Origin: Homalodisca vitripennis
Taxonomy: Eukaryota > Arthropoda > Insecta > Hemiptera > Cicadellidae
Length of the DNA stretch: 64,000 bases
Assembly: GCF_021130785.1 (NCBI RefSeq)
Contig: NC_060214.1
Span: 45,652,001-45,716,000 of the forward strand
Reading direction: 5' to 3'
How positions within the stretch are numbered: position 1 is the stretch's first letter; each line of letters starts with the position of its first letter. The position numbers and the translations under genes were made by a program. The notes under the pieces are model-generated. The model was not told where the DNA came from and ran no database searches. It saw nothing but the letters and a program-made list of their open reading frames with translations. This document shows, in pieces, positions 27,260 through 39,229 of this stretch.

Positions 27260-27280
27260 CAGCAATGTTGTACTGAAATT
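27181..27280. mobile_element. Hairpin element: 24-bp inverted arms around (TA)n
   Basis: The left arm 27181-27204 (aattgcagtacaacattt, ctgttc) and right arm 27257-27280 are inverted repeats matching at 22 of 24 positions. The only insert is a ~50-bp (TA)n run. A second (TA)n run (27281-27301) follows the right arm. The structure could be a collapsed TA-targeting transposon pair, such as two inverted Tc1/mariner ends, or a foldback expanded by slippage. Confidence 0.7.
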
Positions 27281-27309
27281 TATATATATATATATATATA
27301 TCACTCTTT

Positions 27310-30300
27310 AGTATTCAAAGCCAATTTAACAGTTTTATACAAACTAATCATCGAAGTTGAGGTATTAACGTTTCATCTATTCACAAGCTGCTTTTTATGT
27401 TTTTGTTTCTACTATGAGTTTCATGAAGTTTCCAATAAAAGATTTTTCTACAGCCTCAACTTTAAAACTAGAAGAGATATTTTATTCATATCTTGCAGGG
27501 TGTTACTTCAAAATAAAAAAAAAATCATCTTGGAACGTTAGAATTTGCTTGCTTAAGGAACTTATGAGTTATTAGTTTTTACTTAGAAACACGAACGGAC
27601 ATACATATCGAAAGCGAAGGTCTTATGACAGGTATTTATAAAAATAATGTTCGTTGGTTTACTATGATACAATACTTACCGAATTTGTTACTTAATTTAA
27701 AAACAACTTATATACAAAGGGATTCACGAAGATATGCAGAGATTTTGGGAGCTCATTCTAAATATAGCAATAGGGGGAAAAAATTCAGTTACACTCGTGT
27801 GTATTTTAGATAAAACGGTTTATTACGTAACAGTGTAATCCAATGGATATGAAACTGTTAAAAAAAAAAATCGGTTTTGAGTCAATATTTAAAATTAATG
27901 AACAAATCTTTAGAATATATCTTCATAATTATTCGCAATTACTTTTATAGTAAGCTTTCTGTCAGTTAATATTACAGTAATTTGAAATTATCACTTATGT
28001 TCCTTATTATACTTACTGATTCTTTTAGTTTCAAGAGCGGAGATTACCATTGGTATTATATGATAGGTATAGAGTTTAAGCTAAACAAATATGTGTGTGG
28101 GAACTCATTACATGGACAACCTTTGAGTGATATTACCTTAGCAAACAGGCTTCGAGGTAATGTTTCGGAAATTACTTTGCCTTTAGTGTACTGTACTTTA
28201 CTTTGCTACGTACTAAACAGGGTATGTTACTGAGTAGGACTCCATTTATTAGATCTCTCGTATTTTAAAGTTATAACATAATTAAAATAGTATACTCAAA
28301 CCGTCTTTTTTACATTAAACACCACACCAATTTTAAATTAGTTGTTTAATATTGGCAATTCGAGTTATACTTCAGAGTAAATTTCACGTTTATATGGATT
28401 TATATCAGTTTATTATATTTTTAATTACAATAGTAATAAATGTTATTAATTAATATTAAAATATGGTTTTAGGTGTGATACAGTTCGAGAAATAAACTTG
28501 GTAAGTAGTTTTTATCTTCTTTTCTAGATTTTCGGGCTGTAAAAGGCGTTAGTGTTTTAATGTTTCTGTTCTTTTCATAATATTCGAAAACTAATACTAT
28601 TAATGAAATAATCGTGTTTTAACGAGCTAAAACGATGAAATTATATTTTATATTAAGTTACAAAGTTTCTTTTTACGATATACGATTGTTGGGTGTGTCA
28701 ATAAACATTGCGTTGTATTAAAAAATTTATTTACAGGATATACATGTTGTCTAGAAACAATACATTCGGAATTAACCCCAATATTAAAAATCGTCTATTT
28801 TAAAATTTAATGCTCCCACATTAATACATGTTTTTTCGTAATCTAAGGATTCTTTAGTTATTACGCGTCACACATACATTTAGACTTATTATACTAAAAT
28901 ATTTGCCGACACAATTTACTTCATAAATTAGATCAAGGAGTAAAGAATACAAACGACAAAGCAAACTATACTAATATAAAAATAATTATTTCCAAATTCA
29001 GAGCTCTTACCAAATTAATACCAGATAAGCTTTAAATATCTTTTATTAATATTGCATATCATCTCTCAAATATATTGGTAAATCTTTCAGGCGTCTTCTT
29101 TTGTATTTAATGTGTTCATCGACATTCTAAATCTTTTTCTATCTCTCTCTATCTATATATCTAAACATGATATATTTATTTTAGAATTAAACAATATTAT
29201 AGTTGGGTGCACAATATACTCTACACAAATTTTTTAGTTAATTAGATAAATTATCGAGCGTTTATTCCACTAATTTTGATAGAATGAAGTTGCATACATG
29301 TTAAACGTAAGCAGTGTAATGACAGTTATGGTCAACTACAATTATTCTCGTTATTTTAAAGTAGGATATCATTCAATTCATAATTATTCTGTGCACAGAC
29401 GTACGATGTAATTATCTAATTAAAGTATGTTATTATCAAATGCTTTTTTTGTAAGAAATGTTGTTTATAGCTGTATTACCATGTAGTTACATCAAGTATT
29501 TCTTCTATGGAAATAAATCGTACAGTATACGTAGTATTTATTCCTTAAAGTATCTGACTGGTAAAGTAAATATCAAGGAAGACAAGTTAGTCATATATTT
29601 CTTAGATGTATGTTACTGAAAGGATAACCTTCTAACACACTCAACTCATTAAGTGTGAGTATATAGACTTAATAGGAATCATAAAGTAGCGTCAAACCCT
29701 AGTGTTACTCTAATAGCTGTATAGCCCACTCGGTATAATGAGCCGCCTGTGTTTACTTATTAAACATAATTTTATCTGATATCAAGTTACATTTTAATGC
29801 ACTTTATATTTATCATACTTTTATACGTGTAAATTATTTTAAAAACTACGAAATTCCTTGTTAAATACTCTATTTATTCTATAGGAAACTATTTACAGAA
29901 TAACATTTCTGGCATGAGGTTAACGTAGACTATTGTGCAAAATTAATTAATTGAAAGTATATTTGATAAACTAAACTAAATATTTGAAAGTCTATTGTTT
30001 TAAACATAGTTTTAATCACTACGTATCAATTTATTAAACATTAACACATTCAAAATAATGATTATTTGTTATATATTTTTAAATAGAAAATTTACAATCT
30101 TGTAGAACACCATACAAGGTTGTACCGAATGTAGAATACACATGGGGTTGGATACCATTGAGATCGTAGTAACGAATACTACAAATTTCAAGTTTACGAA
30201 TATGTTTAATATTGGTAAATAAACATAAAAGCACCAATTCTAGTTGGGAAAATAAAATAAAGTATTACCGCGTTGCTGCCAAATAGAGTATGAATGAACT

Positions 30301-30390
30301 AAATTATGATACCATGGGATGGGCCTAAATATTCCAATGTTCTATGGATTGTATCGGCGAAATTAATAATTATTAAAATTGTAATAATAA
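27310..30390. other. AT-rich intergenic DNA, nothing recognised
   Basis: No supported gene or repeat. Open frames such as 27982-28233 on the plus strand have no recognisable motif. Confidence 0.5.
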
Positions 30391-30399
30391 ATTCCCTTT

Positions 30400-30685
30400 A
30401 CGGTAAACTTTGTCTCACAAACGCGGGCGTCAGCATTCTTGGTTCTACAATGCAGCTGTAGTTGGAAAAGGGGAAGATTAGTAGACTGGAAGTCTAAAAC
30501 ATGCAGTAATTGGGCTTGAACTCGAGAAGTGAGCTCAAAGAGCGAACTGCGACTCGCCTGAAACAAAATCGCGACGGTATTAACCATTTATCGAGACAAC
30601 TTCTAACCACTACAATGTGGTCTCGTCAGAAGGACATCGCCACAAATATCATCCAAATTGATCCAGAAAACTCATTCAAGGTAAT
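30400..30685 (+). other. GC-elevated, possibly exonic stretch
   Basis: This stretch has higher G+C content than its surroundings and a plus-strand frame open from a TAA-bounded position at 30507 to 30740. The last codons before 30680 read into a donor-like AAG/GTAATT at 30681. No good pyrimidine-rich acceptor is visible upstream and the peptide is not recognised. It could be a non-coding RNA exon, a coding exon or a transposon fragment. The exon reading rests on composition and one splice-like site only. Confidence 0.2.
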
Positions 30686-30699
30686 TTTACTTTACTTTA

Positions 30700-31675
30700 T
30701 ATTCAAATTAGATGTCTTGCATGAAAGGGCTAACTCATGATACGAAAATGTTAATTTTGGCGGTCATATATTGCGGCCGTGCGAGAGTTTTACTCTTCGA
30801 GAAAGCTAGGTACAGCTAAAACAGAATATAAAAATACCCAATCCAGTTTTATTCTGGAAACCATTTTTGAAAAAAGGTCTTCACCAGTTCAAAAGATATC
30901 TTGAAAATTAGTGATCTTAACTGAACTAAAATATTTTAACACATGTTATTTAATAGGAAGAAGATGACTTTTAAATATGTAAAAGATTTTGTAAAGTTAA
31001 AAAAAATATGATCAATTTATTGTGAATTGGTTATAGTTTCACTGGATACAAAGATATCTTCAATCATTGTAAAATGTAATACAGAAATAAAGGTGAAACC
31101 TATGTAAACATACGCATTATTAACATTTATTTTTCAGTGTTCATAATGAAGAGATTAGTAAAATTCCGAATACTTTTAATTTTGCTTCTATATATCAAGT
31201 TATTTATATTTTGAGGATAAAATTGGTGTTTTATATTTTACTTAGAGAAATGATACGGGCCCTATATTATTAATTAGACCTACATATAATTTTATAATCA
31301 GCTTATGTCCAAAACTGTTCTACGTAGGTGACTAACAGTGGAACTGTTACAAAACAGCAATTGTTAAAACCTATAAGGACATCGTAAACCTAACCGTTAA
31401 TGCACAACCAATGAAGGCCAAGAAACCAGGTCTTTAGATATATTTCTGTCTGAGAAGCACATTACCGAGTCATTAATGTAATGTTCTAATTGGTAAATGG
31501 ATATGGTGAACTAAGAAGTGACTTGGTCATGTAGAGATAGGGAATAACATTAGGAATATGATAATCACACAAATTCAAGTGATACATATACATCCGAAAA
31601 ATCTATTTCAACCATATGTAGTTAATAAATATAAATATTTAATTCACACCTAATTTATAACATGAACAAATGGAG
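30700..31675. other. AT-rich spacer, nothing recognised
   Basis: No supported feature was seen here. Confidence 0.5.
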
Positions 31676-31684
31676 TTGAAAATA

Positions 31685-31895
31685 TATCATTTCTGTCTCT
31701 CCGTCTGTATATCTGTCTGACTTTATGCAAAATAAAAGAATGAAGAGACATATACACTAGGAATTGTATGTTAAGCTTAATTATTAGCAACACTGGACGA
31801 CATGCACCTTATGTACATAACTACATGGGACCTTAACTACATGGGATTTGGCTGAGCGTTATGGTTACTGATGGCAATGGCAATATATCATAATA
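31685..31895 (+). repeat. Dispersed repeat family R3, copy 2 (partial)
   Basis: The left part holds ttctgtctctccgtctgtat and atctgtctgac. The right part holds gacatgcacc, catgggatttggctgagc and gatggcaatggcaat. These correspond to the complement of 57640-57850 and to 13548-13765. The middle is diverged. Confidence 0.6.
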
Positions 31896-32712
31896 AATAA
31901 ATTAGTGATTACTAAATCGAATTATTTTATATTTAAACATGTAATGTTTATTCATGGAGGAAAAAGGACGAAATTTAATGTTAAAACCCGGTGACATGAT
32001 CGATTTCAACACAATATGGCACTGTTGGACCCTCCCTAGATTATCAAATCTGTTTTAATTTTACTATTCGAACGCACAATGTGGGCAAGATAATTGCAAA
32101 GGTTTTATTTATTGACTAAACACGTTTCCTTCTAGATAAATTTATTAAAGTTGATACACGTCCAACCATAAAATTTGGCTAAGCGGCATTAAATGTTAGG
32201 GCACATTAAGGTGATACAGTTTATCTTATTCTTGTTGAAGGAGATGTACCAATTTATTTAAGATCGTATGACTTTCAGTCTGTCCCCAGAACCTTTCAGT
32301 AATTAAATTAAAGTGATGTATGGTTTGAAATGAATAGATTTGAGTGTACATTCAACTCCAGCAACGGGAGTTACGCTACGTGATTTAGTGAATTCATTAA
32401 TAATATCTTAAGCGTATCAAAAAATACATACAATTCACAATAATTATGTGAAGATAGTTCTTAGACTTGAATAAATTTAAGGCGTTTAAGACATAAAAGC
32501 TTTGTCAATTTAAAATATACCAATGTTTTATTGTATAATAAATTAAATGCGTTACGTTGACAATGGTTTCCCAAGCACCGTGCCAACTATCGTATTAGCT
32601 ATGACAGACGCACTAGTGCAGTCCAATAACCCATTCAAGAAAAACAGACTCGTGAGTTTTGAATAAAAGTGCAACCCGGTTTTAATTGCAATTACGGGTT
32701 ATTGCTAGTTAT

Positions 32713-32880
32713 ATGGTGTTTGTTGGTGTTAATGTGTTCCTGTTTTATGTATTTATGTTCTTGAGTACTTCAGTTGATGCAAGATTTGATTATTCCGCTG
32801 TGGCAGTAATACACGTTGACGTAAGGCATTTTTTTAGTAAGTACCGCTCTGTGATCTTCAGTACCAGGAAACATTACGGG
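32713..32880 (+). CDS. Weak candidate first exon with hydrophobic N-terminus
   Basis: An ATG-initiated frame encodes about 56 residues. The first ~22 are strongly hydrophobic (MVFVGVNVFLFYVFMFL, then STSVDA), which resembles a signal peptide ending at a plausible small-residue cleavage site, followed by a polar segment. A donor-like GAC/GTAAGG occurs at 32821, within the frame, so a spliced product would end its first exon there. The N-terminal region lacks the usual basic residue, no downstream exon was identified, and the protein is not recognised. Hydrophobic chance frames are frequent in T-rich DNA, so this is only a candidate for a secreted or membrane peptide. Confidence 0.15.
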
Positions 32881-32889
32881 TAAAAAACT

Positions 32890-34460
32890 GTTTTAGGCAA
32901 AATAAAAATAACATGTATTTGAATTCCAGTGCATTTATGTATTTCAATTTTAATTAACTTATTGCTGTATCTATATTTGTATACAAAACTGAAAGTGTTT
33001 ATAGGAAGAGAAATCCTTAGATCGAGGTACTTTAATTCTCAACGTTTGCGTGAGAAATATGAAGCTGAGAACACTTAAGTAAGTCTCACAAGGATTGTAA
33101 CTTTCTCCTTTTATCTTACCTTCTTGATTCTCCACTTCTGTAATCATTTTGTAATAATTTTTGTAGAATTTTTTAATTCATTAATAAATCGTACGATTCT
33201 TGACACTCGACGGTAGAACGGATACTAGACTAGGTTAGGTTTTATATATTTTTGTACAGCCTATAATTCTAGCATAAAGGATTATTAGATATATTTACCA
33301 TTATGTAATAAAGCTGAAATTCTATACGTATGTATTTCCACCCAAAATAAGTAAATAATATTACTTTATATTATAATTAGTTTATAAGGATATATTAAGA
33401 CTGAAATATTCTATTTACAGGTCAACTGCAGTAATTGTGATGGTGTAAAGTCACAGGTAAAGTAGAAATAGACTGCATAAGAATTAATATAGATGATTTT
33501 GTTCTAATATTGTACTTCATACAAAATGAAATTGAAACAATTTAGTTTATGGTACAGACTGGTTTAATAAACAGTATTATAATGAATGGTGTTCTTAGCC
33601 AAACTTTCCACCATTAAAAAAAATTAAGTTATAATTAAACAGTTTCAATATATTCCACATGTATTATTTATTTGATTTTGATAAAAATACAACTAAAATG
33701 GTTATTTATTTAGTTTTTGTTAAAGTAACTAATACGAAACTTTAAGTATTATTTAAAGAATCTTTGAAAAAGAAATTCTTATTAATCACGGTTTGTTTTA
33801 ATTTTATTTGATAACCCCAACCGTTCTTTGCTATGTTTTAACATTTCAAATGTATGTAATTGTAATAAATCCATCAATAAAACCGGTACTAACAAAATTT
33901 TTATTTCAATTCAAAATTATAGCTAGGAATGGGAAGTTGATATACCCAAAACCGTAAGACTCAGTTGTGGTAATGATTCTATTTCCTGTAAAGTCTAAGA
34001 TGAATAAATATTCATAAAACGTTACTTGTAAATCTAAAAGTTTATAAAATATACGAATGATTTACCTTAGAAATATCTTTATCTCTTTAACCTATTATAT
34101 TACGCATAAGATTAACACTTTTCTTAAATTTATGAGTTTCGCATCCGCATTATGAAGGTGGAGGCTATTATTTCATCTAATAGTTATCATTGTTGTTAAG
34201 AATACAGGATATTCAGAACCTCGCTTGTTATAAAATGGATTTATTCAAAATTATAAGGTTTATTCATATTTAAATAACAAAATTAAAAATATGTGTCTAA
34301 AATCCTGTGAGAGATTCAAACAGAGGAGTTACCCGCTTTTCTGATTTTCAAGTTTGGATATATTTAGAATTCCCTCAAACTGGCTAAATGAAGCTTGACG
34401 TAAACTGAAATTGTACTGCAGTTGAATTCCAATAAGGTGTTTGCTTAGATGGAAATATCG
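32890..34460. other. AT-rich intergenic DNA, nothing recognised
   Basis: No coding or repeat feature was supported. Confidence 0.5.
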
Positions 34461-34465
34461 TCGTG

Positions 34466-34550
34466 TAGGAGTAGCGACAGGTTGGAAGATCCAATTTGTA
34501 CGCCTCCCTTAACACGGCCTCTCCACTCTTTTCCTTTCAACTTTAACTCA
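34466..34550 (+). repeat. Dispersed repeat family R4, copy 1 (diverged)
   Basis: The words gcgacaggttggaagatcca and atttgta, then a C/T-rich segment with cctctccactc, match the layout of 38405-38500 and 40738-40835 (gtcagtctggaagaatccaa, tttgt, then C/T-rich). This copy is the most diverged of the three. Confidence 0.45.
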
Positions 34551-35027
34551 ACCTGTCATCTTTATAGCGTAACTCAGTATAGATCCATGATGATATTCAT
34601 CAAAGCTTAGAGAACTCTAAAAAAGCAAAACAACTAATCATAAATACATGTCAACAAAAGACCACAACAAAGAACAAAAATTAGAAATTTTTGAAATACC
34701 TTATGGATGGTTTGGATATCCGTGTTGCTATGTCGTGAGTGAAAATATTATTGATAATTGTACTAAGTTTAATCATAAATTTACTTTTTTGCTAATTTTT
34801 CATTGCCATCCTTCACAAAAATATACAAATATTTGCTTACTCTCAGACACATCTTTTAATTTTGTTGTTGGCGACGGAAAGATTGATATAAAATCAGGAT
34901 TTCGCTTATTTGACATCGTTATTGTTACAAAAAGGTATAACACAACGTTTTGAGGATTAGAATCTATAATGTTCGTCAGGTGTGGGAGGTAAATATATAA
35001 AAGTGTTTAAACATACCAAAAAGCTGC

Positions 35028-35290
35028 TTGGAGTCTAGTGCATGCGTTGTCCCTGCAGAGAATGCAAGTCATCAGTACGCAAAACAAATCACATATTCCA
35101 CCGGTATTTATGTAAGTGGAATACTGATCAAACCCATTTCTTTCCCTTCTTTTCTACTTTGTGTTCTTTATTGTTTATGTACTAGTACCTCCCACACCGG
35201 ACGAAGAGGATAGATTCCAATCTTCGAAACGTTGTGAACCATTTGTAACTATAACGATGAAAAATGTCCGAAATCCCATGAGACCAACAT
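35028..35290 (+). repeat. Dispersed repeat family R2, copy 2, with hairpin-GAAA 3' motif
   Basis: Aligns with 9135-9400. The 3' segment carries cggacgaagaggatagattc, then caatcttcgaaacgttgtg, in which CGAAGA pairs with TCTTCG just before AAACG. The downstream words ataacgatg and aaatgtccgaaatccc match the other copy. R4 copy 1 lies ~500 bp upstream on the same strand, so both may belong to one longer element. That linkage is inference. Confidence 0.55.
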
Positions 35291-35344
35291 AAAATGTACA
35301 CTAAAGCTGACCCATATCCCATGGAGTGGTATAAATTATCATTG

Positions 35345-35440
35345 TACTCGATTTTAACTTTAAAGAAATGAAGCGTCATGCAAAAATACATAAGTCAGTC
35401 CATTCTTCAGATATCCTGCAGGCAGACAGATAAATGCAGA
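35345..35440 (-). repeat. Dispersed repeat family R3, fragment
   Basis: The words atgaagcgtcatgc, agatatcctgcaggcagaca and gataaatgcaga follow the order and spacing of the 57700-57790 copy (atgaagcctcat, gatatcttgcggaaagacag, tagataaacaga). Confidence 0.5.
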
Positions 35441-35449
35441 GACGTAGTA

Positions 35450-38395
35450 AAAACCCACGGTAAAGTAAGAATATTGATAACGTTATGATCCCTAACAATA
35501 TATTGAATAAAAAGTGTGCCCTGAAAGCACACGAGGAGAATAATGTTCGTTATATGCGAGAGAATCTGGAGTAACAAATTGGGTTCTCTCTCAAACTGTC
35601 ATATTTTGATTACATCGTTGTAAACCAGATTTCTCTTATTGAAATACCAAGTCACGAATGTTTACGAAGATAAACGTGTTATCAAGTCTTCGTAAACAGG
35701 TACCTTATGTGTAAAACTTGGATATATATTGCGGCAAGGTATTTTACTGATGGTCCTCGATATCTATCTCTCGAGGGTCTAGAAATATATTCTATTTGTA
35801 CATATAAATATATTTCTTATAGGGTCTAGCTTTTTTGCACAATATAATTTGATGTAACTTTAAAATATTCTTGAAAAATTTAATTCGCTGATGGTACATG
35901 CCACTTAATGGAATTTGGTTTCGCGTGAGAAAACCCTTTTTTCTTGAATTCATGTTGACAAGAAGATATAGAAGAATATTAGCGGAGTACAAACATATGA
36001 CAATCAAATAACACAATAACAGTTTATTTTAGTATTCTATTTAGTTTACAGTTAGACAAATCTCATTTACAGACTTTACAAATTTACATGAAATTTCATA
36101 CCTACGTAGCTAGGAATGTAAGCAAAGATTCCGAATTCTAATTGCCCGGCCTCTATACGTCTCTGCAAGACATTTCAAAGACCTTAGACTTGGTGTATCG
36201 TATTTCTCCATAATATATACTAATAACGTTACAATACTATTCGCACATATCATAACCTCGCATGAGTAAAGTTCATGGTATAACTCGTAATTAAATTTTT
36301 AAATGAGATTTGAAGGAAAAAAATTCGTCAAAACATTTTTATAATGGAAACTTTATACTACAAATTCAAATTTTTATGCACAAAAAAAACGCATCAATTT
36401 AAAATTTGTAGTAAATCTCTGTTTTAATATGAGTATTTTTACTGACTAATCACATGAGTAAGCCATGGCCTTGGATTATGATTACACACACAATTGGCTA
36501 GAAACTGTCTTTTAAGTAGAGTTATCCCATACTTTTCGTGAGATATTTTTCAGTAAAATCATTCACAGTGGTTGACAAATTCAAAATTCTATTTGGGCCT
36601 TTTGTAGGAAACGTAAAATTATACCTTCTAATTTAACTTAAAGTATATACTAATAATATATAGCAGAAGAAATGTATGACTAGAAAAGGGATTCTAAATA
36701 ACATTTCACTCGTTTTGGTGGAAAAACTACTGTTATTGTATAGTTAAAAAATCAAGGCTTATTAATCCATAATTTGTATTTTCTGGCGTAGTTCTGTAGG
36801 CATTCTTTTGAGTAAGCATTTCGTATTCGATCTAAAATAAAGTTTATATACTAATCTTCATTTTAAAGGCTGTCTGAATTATAATTTATTTATAAATTTA
36901 TAATCAAGATCTTTGTGGTCATATATTGTTTGATGATGGTTTCAATTAAGTAATACTCGTTTTAAGTCAGTATTTTTGGATCTAAACTCGGTAACTATGT
37001 TATGAAGGAATGTTCCTGTACAGTTTTTGGTCTTTGTCACGGTACCGATAAACTGGAAGTTGCTTGTGCAGAATATTTCATTCTTGCTGGATAAAGCGCT
37101 ATTGATCAATAAAGCGAATATTCTGATTAAAACAAAGATAAAAGAGTTGTAACTTGTAAAATTTATAATGAAATTTACATCAGATTCACTTGTAATATGG
37201 TATTATTGACCTTAAATACTGTCTACTGTCGTGTATAAACCAGCTAATACTAATTGAAACTGTTTCGCTTTTTGAAAAACAGTTATAGAATAACTGCCCT
37301 TTAAATTTAAATATTAAACCTTTAGAAATCAAATCGAGTCATATTTATAAGACCAGCACTTTTCTATGCGATTGGATTACATTTTAAAATAAGATTCGAT
37401 TACTCATATTTGAAAATACAATGGATCTCCTATAAAGACACTGAAAAAACTTTCGCATTACTATGGAAACAAAAGTAAGTAAGCATCCACTACTCTAAAG
37501 AATATATATTATACAATGCGACAATCCAAATCAATTTGTAAGATTAGAAATTTTTGGATCTAATGATACAGTTGTATTGAGGAAAGATGATTTCTTAGGA
37601 TGAAAGAAAGGGATATTTTATATGCTTGCCTCTATCATGAAAAATGGGATAACTTTTTCTTTACGTTTAACCCGACCCACCATATTAACTAATTAAGGCT
37701 TAACCAGACCTTCGCCTTTGAAACTATTACAATTGAACATAATATTTTTATTTTATCAACATACAATACTTAGCAACTGCTACTCCTATAAATGCATCAG
37801 ATTTCCTTGATGTATTCTAAGTTAATAAAATGAATTCAAAGTTGTATGGAATTAAATAAATAGAAAATGGCAAAGAAAGTTTTATAACTGAAAATATGTT
37901 TTCAAAGCGTCTCTATGAATGGTTTTAATTTAAAAAACTATACTTTTTCATCTTTTCATAAATTACCATACAATACGTTTATAGTTTTACATATCAATCT
38001 CATCATAACAGTATAGGAATTATAAGGTTACTAGAACAAACAAGGCTATCGTTATCTATACTATCTAGATAAAACGTGCTTTAAATGCGTTTATGGCCTT
38101 GAAATCTTTGAATAATTTTAATATTTTTTCTGGATGGCTACACTTATTAATATATAAAAAAGTGTAAGTTTAAAATTGAAATAGTAAGTACATAAAAATA
38201 AGATATATAAAGTTGTGTAACATGGTAACAAATTAGATCCTTCCATAAACAAACTACATTAAAAAAGGTCTTAGCATGATGCAAATTACTATTATCCTAC
38301 TAAGTCGTAAAAGATTTAATTCTAAAATTTGAAAAAAAATTAGAAATCTAAGTGAAAACTATCAGACTTTATGTTATCAAGAAATAACGGAATTC
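35450..38395. other. AT-rich intergenic DNA, nothing recognised
   Basis: About 2.9 kb without a supported gene, RNA or repeat. Confidence 0.5.
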
Positions 38396-38404
38396 CAAAG
38401 GATC

Positions 38405-38500
38405 TTTTAGAGAGTGACAGTCTGGAAGAATCCAATTTGTGACAATTCGATTGTCTCCCACCCTTACCTATTCCCCCTCACTAGCTCAAACGTAATGCGA
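38405..38500 (+). repeat. Dispersed repeat family R4, copy 2
   Basis: It starts agagagtgacagtctggaag, aatccaatttgt, gacaattcgattg and then a C-rich stretch (cccacccttacctattcccc). The 40738 copy matches over the first ~55 bases with few substitutions. About 280 bp downstream, at 38755-38785, lies gtttgtttttgacgatggaa, a word shared with 5708-5727, which could mark the element's 3' part. Confidence 0.65.
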
Positions 38501-38789
38501 AGTTGCCGTCCACTTATTTCCTTTATTTACGTGAGATTATCCTTTCCAAGTCTGTATTTGGCTTTCCAACAATTACTTGAAGTAACTTGCTTTTTTGTAT
38601 GTACTGATGTGAATTTCGAATAAAGTTGGCATTTAAATGAGGATATGTGCTCAGAAAGTGTATGTATATTAAATTATGATGTCCTGAACTTATAAATACA
38701 CAGATTATTACAGTTAGGGTTAACCTTTACTCAGAGAAAATTTGATTCTTTGTTTGAAGTTTGTTTTTGACGATGGAATGATTGCAAAG

Positions 38790-39075
38790 GATAAATAATT
38801 TTCCTTTTTATTTATAAATTTTTTTGATAATTTTTCAATTGTAAAATTCTACACAATAAGTCAACATAATATGATGTTTAGTGCATTTTAATAATCAAGC
38901 TACATATGTTAATTTCTTATATGTATATTTTTCTACTGTTTTACTGTGTAGTTTTCTTAGAAAACTATTTCCTCTGATATATTAGCGCAGCTTAATGGTT
39001 GCATATAAGATGAAAGCACAGCCTAATGCTCAGTTATAGCATGCACTATAAAATAACTCAGTATTTATCATTAAA
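38790..39075. other. AT-rich spacer
   Basis: Nothing recognised. Confidence 0.5.
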
Positions 39076-39079
39076 AACA

Positions 39080-39220
39080 TAGTATTCAAGCAAACACAAA
39101 GGTCTATGGTGCAGGTAGTTTTTGAGATACTTTACGGGCAGAAAGAAAATCAGACAAATAGACAGAAATAACAGTTTCCTGTCCCAAGAGAGTAAGGCTT
39201 TCCTACAAGTCAGCCATAGA
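39080..39220 (-). repeat. Dispersed repeat family R3, fragment
   Basis: It contains gagatactttacgggcagaa, agacaaatagacagaaata and agagagtaaggctttcc in the order seen at 57755-57840 (gatatcttgcgg, agacaggtagataaacagaa, agagaaaggcttcgc). Confidence 0.55.
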
Positions 39221-39229
39221 TCCATTTAT

